Positions 44,494-54,340 of a stretch of DNA of 64,000 bases are shown here, one piece after another. This stretch comes from Saturnia japonica (lineage: Eukaryota > Arthropoda > Insecta > Lepidoptera > Saturniidae). The stretch is taken from NCBI GenBank assembly GCA_033032175.1, contig CM065309.1, positions 620,001-684,000 of the forward strand, in the 5' to 3' direction. Made by a program: the position numbers and the translations under genes. Position 1 is the stretch's first letter. Each line of letters opens with the position of its first letter. The notes beneath the pieces are model-generated. The model did not search any database. It was not told the origin of the DNA and worked only from the letters and a program-made list of their open reading frames with translations.

Positions 44494-44794
44494 GCCTTCT
44501 CTATTATCCGAACTTTAACTAGCATTGGTTCACAAATGTTAACGTTTCAAAAACTATTATGTCCTTAAGTTTTGTACACTCTAATAAAATTATTTGGAAA
44601 GGTATGATGAGTTGTCAACATTAGATTAGATAACAGAAAAAAACCGCGTGCGTACGGGGTACATCGTCAGAAATGAATTTATAAAAAATAAAATTAGTAA
44701 AAAATATTGTTTAATAACCAATTAGTCAAATTCATAAAGAACATTTTGATGTCAGTTTTACATACAAATAAACCATACACAATAACTGATAAAT

Positions 44795-45030
44795 ACATTA
44801 ACATACTGAACGCGCGTCTATTTCCGAGACCACCCAGAGGGGCTCAGCCCTAAGTGCAATGTTTTGCAGTTGGCGACCGCCTGAGGAAGGGTTATACAAC
44901 CAGTTGCGCACGATGCCCGTCTGCTCAAATCTCGACACTCGCACGCACAAAACACTGTCAAATATAATAAGATCGCACGGAGAGAGCATAAGGTTTTTAA
45001 TTACGTGACGATTTCTGCAAGTCAATTCCT
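44795..45030 (-). promoter_or_regulatory. GC-richer region upstream of the exon: possible promoter / 5' UTR exon
   Basis: About 300 bp upstream (minus strand) of the coding exon lies a CpG-containing block ('cgcacgatgcccgtctgctc', 'ctcgacactcgcacgcacaa'). On the minus strand it ends in 'gacgcgcgttca' followed by 'gtatgt', usable as a splice donor. 'accaatgctag' before the coding exon could be the acceptor, giving a roughly 270-base 5' UTR intron. No clear TATA box. The assignment rests on composition and position only. Confidence 0.3.
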
Positions 45031-45419
45031 ACCGTGTTAAGGGAACTCCATTTCAAAAAGATAAATTTAGATAATGGGATGAAAGTACACAATAAGAGAG
45101 AAGTAATTTAGTGTATGGTGACTTAAGGAAAGTATGTGTTGCTTTCCTCAGAACTACCACATCTAACGAGAAACTTAAAGAAATGTTTGAAGTGTTTTAT
45201 TTTTTTATTGCTTGACTGTATTATGCGGATTTTTCCCAAGCTTTTAGGTTTCCTCACAATATTTGAATTCATCGACACAATAGAGAATGTTATTAATTAA
45301 ATTTGGATTAGTGAATGTAAACGAATTCCGAAAATGTCACAAGACTATGCTGACACTGGAAGCCTGCATATATCGGTTCCACAATTTGTTTCATCGCGAT
45401 AATGTCTACAACTACCAGT

Positions 45420-45644
45420 AAGATTAGAAAAATTACTTGTACGTTCACAGGCAGCTAGCTTCGCTCCCGCACACCCACCGCCGCGACCTCCCTCTATCGC
45501 GGCAATTCAAGCCTAGGTCCTTTCCTCGGTGTGAAACCCTTGAGTCTGGCAGTCGCCTGCGCGATACATGGTGCCACTGCACTTGCAATCACTTAGCTAC
45601 CCACATACATCATTACACACATATGCTCATTCATATGTGCACAC
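45420..45644. other. GC-richer block, unidentified
   Basis: 'cccgcacacccaccgccgcg', 'acctccctctatcgcggcaa' and 'gcctgcgcgatacatggtgc' stand out from the background and abut the inverted family G copy. Might be the rest of a longer G-bearing element or promoter-proximal DNA. An 84-codon frame through it has no recognised domain. Confidence 0.3.
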
Positions 45645-46003
45645 CACCTAGGTACATAGGTTCTGTAAGGAACCTTTTTTACACTAGTTAGTGTAAACCA
45701 TATTTCAGATCACTAAATATATATACACATGCTCCTTCCTTCATCCCAGGAGGCATGGACATGTATATATGTAGATGTTAGTTTAGCTCGTATTTTACGG
45801 ATAGGGCATTAGTCAGATCGCGATTTATTTGCAATCGCGGCAACAGCCCAAGCTGAGGTCCGCCCACTTTGGCACCCTTGCGCGCATGTTACCCACGCTT
45901 TCGCGACTGATTGCCTTAAGCGCTCGCCTCGAAACCCGGTAAAGCTGTAAAAGACATCAGCGGCTCTGTTTTTGGCCCTAAGTCTAACAGTAAGGTCAGA
46001 TCT
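45645..46003 (-). repeat. Family G long repeat, copy 2
   Basis: Reverse complement of 27631-28008, for example 'catgtatatatgtagatgtt', 'gtccgcccactttggcaccc', 'gcgcatgttacccacgcttt', 'gccttaagcgctcgcctcga', 'agacatcagcggctctgttt' and 'ctaacagtaaggtcagatct'. Length is similar and boundaries agree, so both are copies of one roughly 360-380 bp element. Confidence 0.7.
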
Positions 46004-46009
46004 AAAAAA

Positions 46010-46220
46010 AAAGCTTGCACATTTTGAAGACTACTGATAAAGGTTATATTCTAAGTAACTTCACGCTATGAAACTAAGGAGTGGAGCAGTAACGATGAAA
46101 TTCAAGCATTCTGACAAGCTGTAGAGACAATTACTGGAAGTGAAAATAACGATAACCTACCCGAGTGCGTTGAAAAGTTGTACGAATAAAAAACACGCGT
46201 GAAACGGTAGGGCACAGGTA
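46010..46220 (+). repeat. Family E repeat, 3' part (decayed)
   Basis: 'actgataaaggttatattct', 'cttcacgctatgaaactaag', 'aagtgaaaataacgataacc' and 'cggtagggcacaggtag' then T: the family E tail with CTAG changed to GTAG. Confidence 0.5.
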
Positions 46221-46399
46221 GTTTAAAACTAAGAATGATTTACACGCAAAAGTAAGCACTAAATTACTAACCTCCATTTAATAACTTAATAAGTTTAGTT
46301 TCTATTAAAATGAATAACATAATTAAATCAAAAGAAACCCGAGTCGTATTAAATCTTTACAAGTTTTAATTTAATTGTAGAGTTATTGAAGCATTAATT

Positions 46400-46600
46400 T
46401 TTAGCGCAAGGTCGGACAGGTGTTCCGAGGGGCGAGGGGAAATCAGGGGTAGGGGATCGAGGTGAGGTGACCTCAATAAATCAAAACGTTAAAGCAGATC
46501 GTGGCGATAATCGAGCTTTTAAGTCATCACGGTAAGTGCCTTTGATTTCTTTTACGGGTTTCAGGCTAGCGTGAATTATTGCGTGCTGTAAGTTGCTTGG
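46400..46600. other. GC-richer non-coding patch, possible regulatory DNA
   Basis: 'cgcaaggtcggacaggtgtt', 'gaggggcgaggggaaatcag' and 'gatcgaggtgaggtgacctc'. The last holds the palindrome gaggtgacctc. Not matched to a repeat elsewhere in the window. No frame of interest. Confidence 0.25.
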
Positions 46601-46774
46601 GAATTGATTTTGTGTTTATATTATATGCCTTTACGAAACCCAATGCGGTATAAAACTTAAGTCTAATATATAAAACTATATACTATAAGTATAATTCAGT
46701 GAATTTACTTCCGCTAATTTAAATAAAAATTACACGAGAGTACATATACAACATTTTTTTTTATTTTATTGGCT

Positions 46775-47200
46775 CGGAACTTTGGCGGTACTGTCCCAGA
46801 TGGTAAGCAAAGTGAAGTCCAAATACAACGGCGACCACCGTGAGATCTAACATCGGCGGTCGCCGCTGCTATACCGGCTTGTATAATTATCACTTCACGT
46901 TACGAATAAAGAGAACTAGAGAATAAATTAGAGAACACACTGGCTTGAAGAAGGTTACACAGCTTCACGGTACAACAAAGTTAAGTCATAGAGAACTTTT
47001 CAGTTCGTGCCGAGATGGAGTTTACCGTAAAACTGTGACTCCAAAACCCAGCGCGTGTGATTCTGTTGTGGAAGGGAGTGGAGGGTATTAGATTGAACAG
47101 CTCTTCAAAACCCTCACCATGATACAGACGATAGAACGTGCTAAGCGAGGCGATGTTCCTGCGCAGCTGAAGCGGCTCGATTTAGTAACGTCTACATTGT
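46775..47200 (-). pseudogene. CR1/Jockey-like LINE tail (remnant)
   Basis: Plus-strand text 'cagttcgtgccgagatggag', 'ccagcgcgtgtgattctgtt', 'gatacagacgatagaacgtg', 'gcgcagctgaagcggctcga' and 'gacgtctacattgttatcaa' (one base differing) is the reverse complement of the landmarks at 48930-49160. The tail 'cggtactgtcccagatggta' (46788) corresponds to 50020-50045. Stops and frameshifts; no functional frame. Confidence 0.6.
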
Positions 47201-47739
47201 TATCAATGCATGTTATATACAGCTGGGTCGGTAGGACATGATAATTCTGTCAGACTACATTGCGACCACCACACACCAGCTGTAATACCCATGTGTCTCG
47301 TCCCGGAATCATCCCTTGTATATCCAGTAATCAAGAGTGTGGTAGGGATGTACCTAACTGGAAAGCAACCACCATGCACATGGTGATACCTGAACTCTCT
47401 TTTGATCCAGCGATAAGCCATATCCGTTAAGAGAGACAATTAGGAGCGATAAAACGGTTTAGGGGTCGCTGGCAGGTTAACACAATGGCGAAAAATTATG
47501 ATTCCTAATACGTAATACGGCTATTCTGCGCAATTAAGTAGATCATTTACAATTTTTTTATTCGCAAAGGGTGTTATAAATTTCATAACCTTTACTTTAA
47601 GACCTTCGGCAATTGTTTAACATTACTGTATTGTTATAGAATTACCACAAAATCAATCAATTGTTTTTGGATGGTAGAGATAGAAAGTTGTGTTTTCTTC
47701 AAGGGGCATTGCAATGTTAAAAACTTTTTTTTAGAACTG

Positions 47740-47960
47740 ACTATACTGTTAGCGTTAGAAGCCCTGAAGCCGCTGCGGCTTTTACAGCTTCACCGAACTT
47801 GGGAATGTTAAAAGTAATGATTTTTTAACTTAAATACTTCTTTTGGTGCGCTTAGTAGAGACGTAACATTGGTGCGTAACACTGAGAGCTGCGTGCACAT
47901 CATGTTACGGAAATGCGACATTATGACGTTACCCATCATGTTAATACCATGAATTCGTTT
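47740..47960. repeat. Family G end motif plus a second repeat
   Basis: 'gaactgactatactgttagc' with 'gccgctgcggcttttacagc' is the G end motif (47735-47810). 'ttcttttggtgcgcttagta' with 'gagctgcgtgcacatcatgt' (47840-47910) matches 33335-33415. Confidence 0.45.
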
Positions 47961-48004
47961 TACTTATCTTGTAAAATTGTGTTTAAATTAAAATAAGTAC
48001 CTGT

Positions 48005-48160
48005 ATCAAAATCAAAATCAAAATAATCTTTATTCAATTTAGGCCCTAAAGGCACTTATGAACGGAAAAACACTACTGCCGGTTCGGAAAATATCTCAGA
48101 CATCGAGAAGAACCGGAAAGAAACTCGATCGGGTTTATCTTTTTTTTCAACTGTACAAAT
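48005..48160. repeat. Interspersed repeat with CAAAAT iterations
   Basis: 'atcaaaatcaaaatcaaaat' followed by 'aatctttattcaatttaggc' and 'ggcacttatgaacgg', ending 'aaccggaaagaaactcgatc'. I recall this as a LINE-tail-type repeat common in Lepidoptera. Non-coding. Confidence 0.5.
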
Positions 48161-48239
48161 GTTATAATATAACAGGTACTATAATAATAATTTAGTGGAT
48201 GCACAAAGAGAGAGTCACTTCCAGACATCACTATCATTC

Positions 48240-48410
48240 ACATAATGATCCAAAAAACTTTTATTAGTCGTACTAATAATTACATATATAATTCATACAA
48301 CGTTAAGTTATCTTTACACAATGAAAAAAAGTCAGTAAAATGAATGAATATTATATTGTCATTGATTGGTAAGTTCATCATGTTGTTGTATCGCGGTGTT
48401 TAAATTTCTG
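48240..48410 (+). repeat. Family L repeat, second copy
   Basis: 'acaacgttaagttatcttta', 'cacaatgaaaaaaagtcagt' and 'ttgattggtaagttcatcat' match 34300-34400. Confidence 0.45.
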
Positions 48411-48884
48411 GAGTTTTTTTTTTTTGTTTTGTTACGCTAAAGAAAAGTGCACAAAAGTACACACATTTTGTTTTTAATTGTTTCATCTCATTATTGGAAA
48501 AAATAAGTATCAGTTTATAGTAAAATAAAGGCGCTTATGGTTTTTAAATTAGATCCGTTCTTGTTCTAATTTTGCGAACTTAATGCTGGCAACCGAGTAA
48601 TTTGTGATAAATATACGATTTTAACATTAATCAATGCAATAACGACTTTGTGGCTAAGCAATAGAGGTCACGTTGATTGCCACAAGGATTTCCACGTAGT
48701 ACTTCCCGTGACACGCGATCACCTTATTGGGGGAACAATAATAATATTATTAGACATGGAATGGAACGAACCTAGAAATTATGATCACGTCGTGTTCAAT
48801 CATATTATTACTATTAGGTACTATAATAAACTTTCTATTCGTGATCGTTTTTTAGTTATCGTTATTACTGTTCGCATCTCTGGG

Positions 48885-49252
48885 AGTGATTCGTAAAATA
48901 CCTTCTCGATGCTCTGGACAGGTTGCAGAGACGGGTTGTTTGCATTGTTAATGATGCAGACGTTACCAAATACATTGAGCCGCTTCAGCTGCGCAGGAAC
49001 ATCACCTCGCTGAGCGTGTTCTATGGTCTGTATCATGGTGAGTATTCTAAAGAGCGATTGATTCTAACACTCTCCTCTCCCTTCCACAACAGAACGACAC
49101 GCACTGGGCTTCGGAGTCACAGTTCCACAGTAACCTCCATCTCGGCACGAATTAAAAAGTTCTCTATGACTTATATTTGTCGTACCGTGAAGTTGTAAAA
49201 CCATCTCCCGGCCGGTATATTCCCTCCTTCTTACGACATCGGGTCCTTTAAA
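48885..49252 (+). pseudogene. CR1/Jockey-like LINE, C-terminal ORF end (part 1)
   Basis: Best-preserved LINE tail in the window. Plus-strand frame: LQRRVVCIVNDADVTKYIEP, SLSVFYGLYHGEYSKERLIL, then SPFHNRTTRTGLRSHSSTV and YICRTVKL followed by a stop; 'YDIGSFKG' follows. 'LQRRVVRIV', 'FYRLYHGE', 'RTTR', 'RTxKLWNxLP' and 'YDIGSFK' are blocks I associate with the C-terminal end of CR1/Jockey-type LINE polyproteins. Not functional: the catalytic part is missing and a stop interrupts. At 49253 a 661-bp element interrupts the sequence, which resumes at 49914. Confidence 0.65.
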
Positions 49253-49913
49253 GGGCCATCCATAAATTACGTCACACGTTTAGGGGGAGGGAGGGGGTCG
49301 ACGAAGTGTGACATTGTGTGACAAGGGTCGGGGAGGGGTCCCAAATTTTGTGACATCACATTTTTTCTAAATATAATATTTTATATCTAAGTACATTAGA
49401 ACTTCTTTAAGTCGAAAACCTCCCAAACTCGAAAGAATGTGTTTCCTTCCATTCAAGCCCCAAAACCTCCGTTGCACTAAATCTCAACCTTCTAGTCAAA
49501 ATAATCAGAGAAAAAATTAAATTGGACTTCTGTATCTCGAACATAGCAATGTTTTATTTAACAACTTTTACAACTCGATTATTTGAAACTTAGTACCTTT
49601 ATAGTTCGAAGAAAAATAAGTTATGTTAGTTATGGATTAAGTTTTTATCTTTGATTAAAGTGATTTTTATATGTTTTGTTAATTTTTATACCTTTGTTTG
49701 ATTTGATGTCGATTTTATTGAAAAATAATTTAAATGGAAATGAAAATAATTTCCGAACACTGCTGTTATAATTTCATAAATTTCTAATTATATAATTGCA
49801 AAATATGTGACATTACACTAGGTGGGGGGGTGTCTCACAAATGTGACCAGCTGTGATAAGGACGGGGGAGGGGTAAAACATGAAATTCGTGTGACGTAAT
49901 TTATGGATGGCCC
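49253..49913. mobile_element. MITE-like element, 661 bp, perfect 26-bp terminal inverted repeats
   Basis: The left end starts gggccatccataaattacgt and the right end closes with its exact reverse complement; the match is perfect for 26 bp (49253-49278 against 49888-49913). Subterminal parts are imperfect inverted repeats rich in G-runs and 'gtgacat'. It splits a LINE tail whose two halves join at 'tcctttaa' and 'taagcgtaacgtgaag', so a TAA (or imperfect TTAA) target duplication is likely. No transposase frame, hence non-autonomous. Superfamily not assigned. Confidence 0.85.
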
Positions 49914-50050
49914 CTAAGCGTAACGTGAAGAGAAATTTTGCAGGCTGGCATGGCAGTGGTGACTGCCGATGGATTCTGATCTCTCGGTGGTCGCCGTTGT
50001 GTTAGGATTGTGCTGTGCTTACCATCAGGGAAAGTACCGGCAATACATTT
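49914..50050 (+). repeat. CR1/Jockey-like LINE 3' tail (part 2)
   Basis: 'gcgtaacgtgaagagaaatt', 'gtggtgactgccgatggatt', 'ctctcggtggtcgccgttgt' and 'gctgtgcttaccatcaggga' continue the LINE from 49252. The same tail occurs at 23555-23660 and inverted at 46788-46870. Confidence 0.65.
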
Positions 50051-50259
50051 TTGATTTAATTGTATTTTCAACATGAAGGGTTTCCAGGCGGTTACTATTG
50101 AAAAAATCCATATAGTTTATCAGTTTTTCAACAGTTTTACTTTTTAGAGCAAGAGTGCTGAAACAGACGATCAGGAGGGCAAAGCGATCGCTGTAATTCG
50201 TATCAAATACATTGAAAATTTTCGACTGGTATAAATATACAAGTCACTTATACAAAATG

Positions 50260-50450
50260 AGATATTGCAGATAATTTCCGAGGTACATCTCAAATTCAGA
50301 GCATGTATCCAAAATTTTTGGTATTTTATAGTCGACGAGAAATATCCGCGTGTAAAAGAAATGGGTCTTCGGTTTCAGGTTTGTTCGGATCAATTTAGTT
50401 GTGCAAATGCTTTGTCTAAACTCAGTTACAAACTACCCTATTTCAACTAC
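50260..50450 (+). pseudogene. Possible hAT-type transposase C-terminal remnant
   Basis: Plus frame reads EILQIISEVHLKFRACIQNF then FWYFIVDEKYPRVKEMGLRF. The order 'EIL.I..E..L...F....FW.....EYP.....L' resembles the dimerisation-domain region of hAT/ZBED-type proteins as I remember it, but the diagnostic 'FS.....K...R.RL' block is not clear. Low confidence; chance is possible. Confidence 0.25.
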
Positions 50451-51590
50451 GCGGATGTATTGATAATATTCATTTATATGCTCCAAAATCCAGAGAAAAT
50501 TGGTGTTTGAAGTCGTGCCTTCATCTTGTACCTATTTTATTTTAAAGTATAGTAAAATCCATAAACAATTTGTCTTTATCTACCTTAGTATTAAATCTGG
50601 CAGTCGATCACTTGCTGTTTTAATTTTTTGTGTTAAAAGTTTGAGTACCACTGTTTCACATATTGTAAAATATGAACAGCTGTCCTTTTTACTCCAATGT
50701 CAAAACTACATGGCAAGTGTGATATAGGCGATCTGAACACAACAACGAGTCCAAAAACGCGCATGGTACAATCGAATAAATAGTACTTAGAACACCATTT
50801 ATAATAATACATAATTATGTAATCTTATTTTTTTATTATTTGAACACTTACATAATAAACACTAAACCAAGTAAAGAAAAATAGACAGGGGATATTGCAA
50901 CAAAACATCTGTAATATTTGTACCTAAATTTATGTTTGCACTAACTAACGCAGCTATCTTCACAGCGGTCAAAAAGTTAGGCACGACGTTGTACATTACT
51001 TTAAAATTAATTTTTAACAATCGCAAACACAATATATTCTCTACTCTCTAAATATTTTTGTTGTATTATATAGTCTCACACAACACCTTTATAACATAAT
51101 TGGTTTTTAAGCCGCAACCCTCTTAATAAAAGGCGCAATCCTGGAGGGGAAAAAATACATTGTGTTAAAACGGGCAGGTAAGCCCGTCGTCCAACAAAGG
51201 CCTTGGGTCATTTTATGCTATTTCATGGACACTGATGCCCTGTCAATGTTAGAGCGAATGGCCGTCAGTTTGATGATAGCCTGGTTATTGTCGATTATTG
51301 AGTTTGTAAAAATTCAAGTACCAAGAAACAGTTTCGTTGTTAGTAATGTCGAAAATATTTACTATTTTTTTTTTAAACTGACCGATTTACATATTTAGTT
51401 TAAACCGGTGGTTCTAGAAGCACTAAAATTTGCAAACAATTTTTGAAAACTCATCCCCTAAGGAGGTTAAATTCGTACAACCATTTAAATTCCTTCAGTT
51501 ACATTAACATATTATAATACTGTATAATAAATTCGTAGTTATCAGACTTTACATGTAACTGTTTTACCCCAATTCCTAATAGATATTCTA
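50451..51590. other. No supported gene
   Basis: A+T-rich DNA with chance-length frames only. Confidence 0.35.
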
Positions 51591-51594
51591 CTAT

Positions 51595-51810
51595 AATTTA
51601 TCCGTCAGTTTGTATGTCCAGATTTAAACCAATAAAGGCTTGATCGATTTTTATAAATTTAGACACGCGAAGCTTCCATATATGATAGGCTATATGAATT
51701 CTCATAAAGATAAGGTTGTAAACATAAAATTATGAGATGAAACTAATTACTGTGTAGGAAACGCGTGCGGAGCTGCGGGGCATCACCAGTCAACTAATAA
51801 AATATATATA
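51595..51810 (+). repeat. Family B-like repeat
   Basis: 'ccgtcagtttgtatgtccag', 'aaccaataaaggcttgatcg' and 'cataaagataaggttgtaaa' parallel 1030-1190. Confidence 0.4.
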
Positions 51811-52895
51811 AATACTATTTGAACGTAAATAAAACCAAAGTTTAATTGAAACGTATTAAAAAATATGGCTACTTTATATTTAAATGTATTTAATAAAGTA
51901 TTTCTTCTTCAATATAAAAAAGTAAACAAATGTAGCTAACTTTTTTGTGTTTGAATAAAAAATAAATAAACATCTAACGTCATAAAAATGTTGTCGACCG
52001 CTATTACTTATTCAAGATGCCCGTGTTGCACCTTTAGTTCTGGGCACCATTAGTTTTTCGGTTAATTTATCGTGGAATAAAAAGCAGGTGTTTGCGGCCG
52101 TGTGCGTTTGTTTTTATTTTATTTAAATGTTAACCAAACGCCCAGCTGTGTTTACAGCCGTAATATTCCAGACATGTTTATAAACTACAAAAATTAGGGC
52201 CTCATAAAAATTATTATGCACCATAAAAATGAAATATGATGGGAAAATATTTAGTTCGCCTATATTGGCGTGTGAATATCGAAGTGCATGAGGTCTTTGA
52301 AGGGTTTTAAGTAGCATTAATATTGGAATTTGTGTTGTCTACACCGATAACATTCATTCATTCATCGTAAAGTGAATTTCGTGGAAAATTCACCCGGGTT
52401 CCGCGAATTAGTTAAATTTCTTATTCAAACGTTGAATTATTAATCGCTGTTAAAGACGAGTGACTGAGAAAAAAATGGAATAATTTGGCTGAAGTGTAAT
52501 GTGTATAGGTAAGGTACCTACTGTAAATACCATCACCTATTACATGCACTAACATAATTCTAGTAAAAACCAAGAAAGATAGAGATATTAAGTTTTCTGT
52601 ATACTATATGTGTATAAATTCATTGCTATATTACAACATATAACTGAAATTAGATAATAAATATAGTCGGGTTGCCAACTGTACTATAACATAGTGATTC
52701 TATTCTGCGCACCGTTGAAATAAATTTAAATTACGAAAAAATACTATATATTTCATTTGGATAGATCCGCAGACTATATGACAATAATTGTTAAAAAGAT
52801 GCATTAAGTTATAAAAATAATAGAATAATTTTATAACAATGATACCGCAGAAAACTGCTTACGAATTTAATGATAAAACGTAAAAATAAAATGGG
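51811..52895. other. No supported gene
   Basis: A+T-rich unique-looking DNA. Confidence 0.35.
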
Positions 52896-52914
52896 ATAAA
52901 AATTCCTGTTTTCA

Positions 52915-53065
52915 TCTTATCCGCGGAATGAGTCACATTTGTCGCCATTTATGAGTTACGGGTGGCGGAAAGGGGGACGTGGGTCACGTCAGTGACAGCT
53001 GTCAGAGCAGACGCAACTGGGACCGCGTCGTGGGACGTCAATCAAGCTCATTGGGTCGGGAGAAA
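52915..53065. promoter_or_regulatory. GC-richer patch with CRE-like half-sites and an E-box: candidate enhancer
   Basis: Contains 'gtcacgtcagtgac' (52983-52996, stem gtcac/gtgac), the perfect palindrome 'tgacagctgtca' (52993-53004, centre CAGCTG) and two ACGTCA half-sites (about 52986 and 53035), with 'ggcggaaagggggacgtggg'. Unlike anything else in the window and not coding. Function inferred from composition only. Confidence 0.25.
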
Positions 53066-53165
53066 TAATGGGAAAATTGGATTGGAGACATCATAGTAGA
53101 TTAAGTGGAACTTTATAAAAAATCTTTTTATTTCGTAAAGCGATAATATTCTAAACACTTTATTT

Positions 53166-53450
53166 TACAACAAGAACTTCTCCCGCGGCTTCGCATGCGT
53201 CATAGTTGAGATATCTTTTGATGTTCCATATCAATTTTCAGAAATCTATCCTCTTCCTCCCCCTTTACCCTTAACTTTATCCCGCTTTTCACTACTTTTA
53301 GAGCAGAATTTCCATGAAACCAACCTTAGTGCTCACCTACAGTGTAAATGGAATATGAATTGAAATTTTCACATTTCTATCCCCAGTAGTTTGGGTTGTG
53401 CGTTGATATGTCAGTCAGTTAGTTATCCTTTTATCTATATATATAAATAA
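53166..53450 (-). repeat. Helitron/LINE-tail-like repeat
   Basis: 'agaacttctcccgcggcttc' and 'gcatgcgtcatagttgagat' are a decayed version of the GC-rich terminus of families A/B. Then 'agaatttccatgaaaccaac' and 'atccccagtagtttgggttg', common in lepidopteran repeats by memory. Ends near 'atctatatatataaa'. Confidence 0.4.
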
Positions 53451-54010
53451 CGCGTAACACTAAAACGTAACAAATAATACCTAGTCTATTCTCATGTCAT
53501 GCCCTTGTTGGAGTAGGCAGAAATAATGGAGCGCCATTTCTATCTTCCCCGATTTCGCTTCATTTGGATTTATTAATCCGGTTATAAGTAATAGAAGAAG
53601 ATAAAACGAAACGAAGAAGGCCTTCTCTATTTTTTATAATAGTCTGAGAAGTTCATTACTGATTTTAGAATGATAAATTTCACCTATGTATCTTGGCTCC
53701 TTTATCTTATATTGTGAAATACGCGGAACCCAATACCCATAAAGTTGATTGAGTTGCGAAGCGATAACCTCACGGACAAATGTATACCTTGATTTATGTC
53801 ACTCCAGCATAACGCATTTAATCACGTTCCTTGTAATGTTATAAAACTTTACACTTCAAATTTTTTTTTTCTACTTGTTAATTTGTTCATACACTTTTGA
53901 ATCAAGTCACGATTGTTTTTCGCTTAGAAAACTTCTAATATTTATGTGATAGTTTGCATACATTACAAGATTTTCTTGAGATAAGTTTTTGAGAAGATAT
54001 AAAAAGTCAT
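53451..54010. other. No supported gene
   Basis: Nothing recognised. Confidence 0.35.
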
Positions 54011-54014
54011 AAAA

Positions 54015-54340
54015 CTCTTCTTCTTCTTCTTCTTGATTTAGAGACCCAAAAAGCACTTGCCAGTGTTAGTGTTTTCCTTCGTAGTCTTTTCTAATTTTCA
54101 AGTGGGTCCAACAAGATGGTGGCTTCCTTCTTAGAACTATCTAGGGAATTTTTGTAACTCAAAATGCATGTATCCAGTTTATATTTACAGTTTTTCACGT
54201 ATGCACAATAACCAAACTATATCACGCAAAATGCCACCAATATTACATAATATAGGGTTCAAAAACCGAAGTTAATAAATTAAAATGGAAACCACAACAT
54301 GGCAGCTAAAAATCCCGCCAAAAACTCCAAAAAAAAATAT
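54015..54340 (+). repeat. Family I repeat, with (TTC)n start
   Basis: (CTT)n tract then 'agcacttgccagtgttagtg', 'gtccaacaagatggtggctt', 'agaactatctagggaatttt', 'aaaatgcatgtatccagttt' and 'catggcagctaaaaatcccg'. Two inverted copies lie at 63105-63370 and 63390-63610. Confidence 0.6.

Noticed and set aside
44341..44568. 75-codon plus-strand frame (about 44341-44568) opposite the proposed exon
   Set aside because: The minus-strand reading has a good start context, a signal segment and a consensus splice donor; the plus frame has none of these.
47203..47439. 78-codon minus-strand frame rich in Gly and Tyr
   Set aside because: No splice or start context. It directly joins a minus-strand LINE remnant and is probably repeat sequence.
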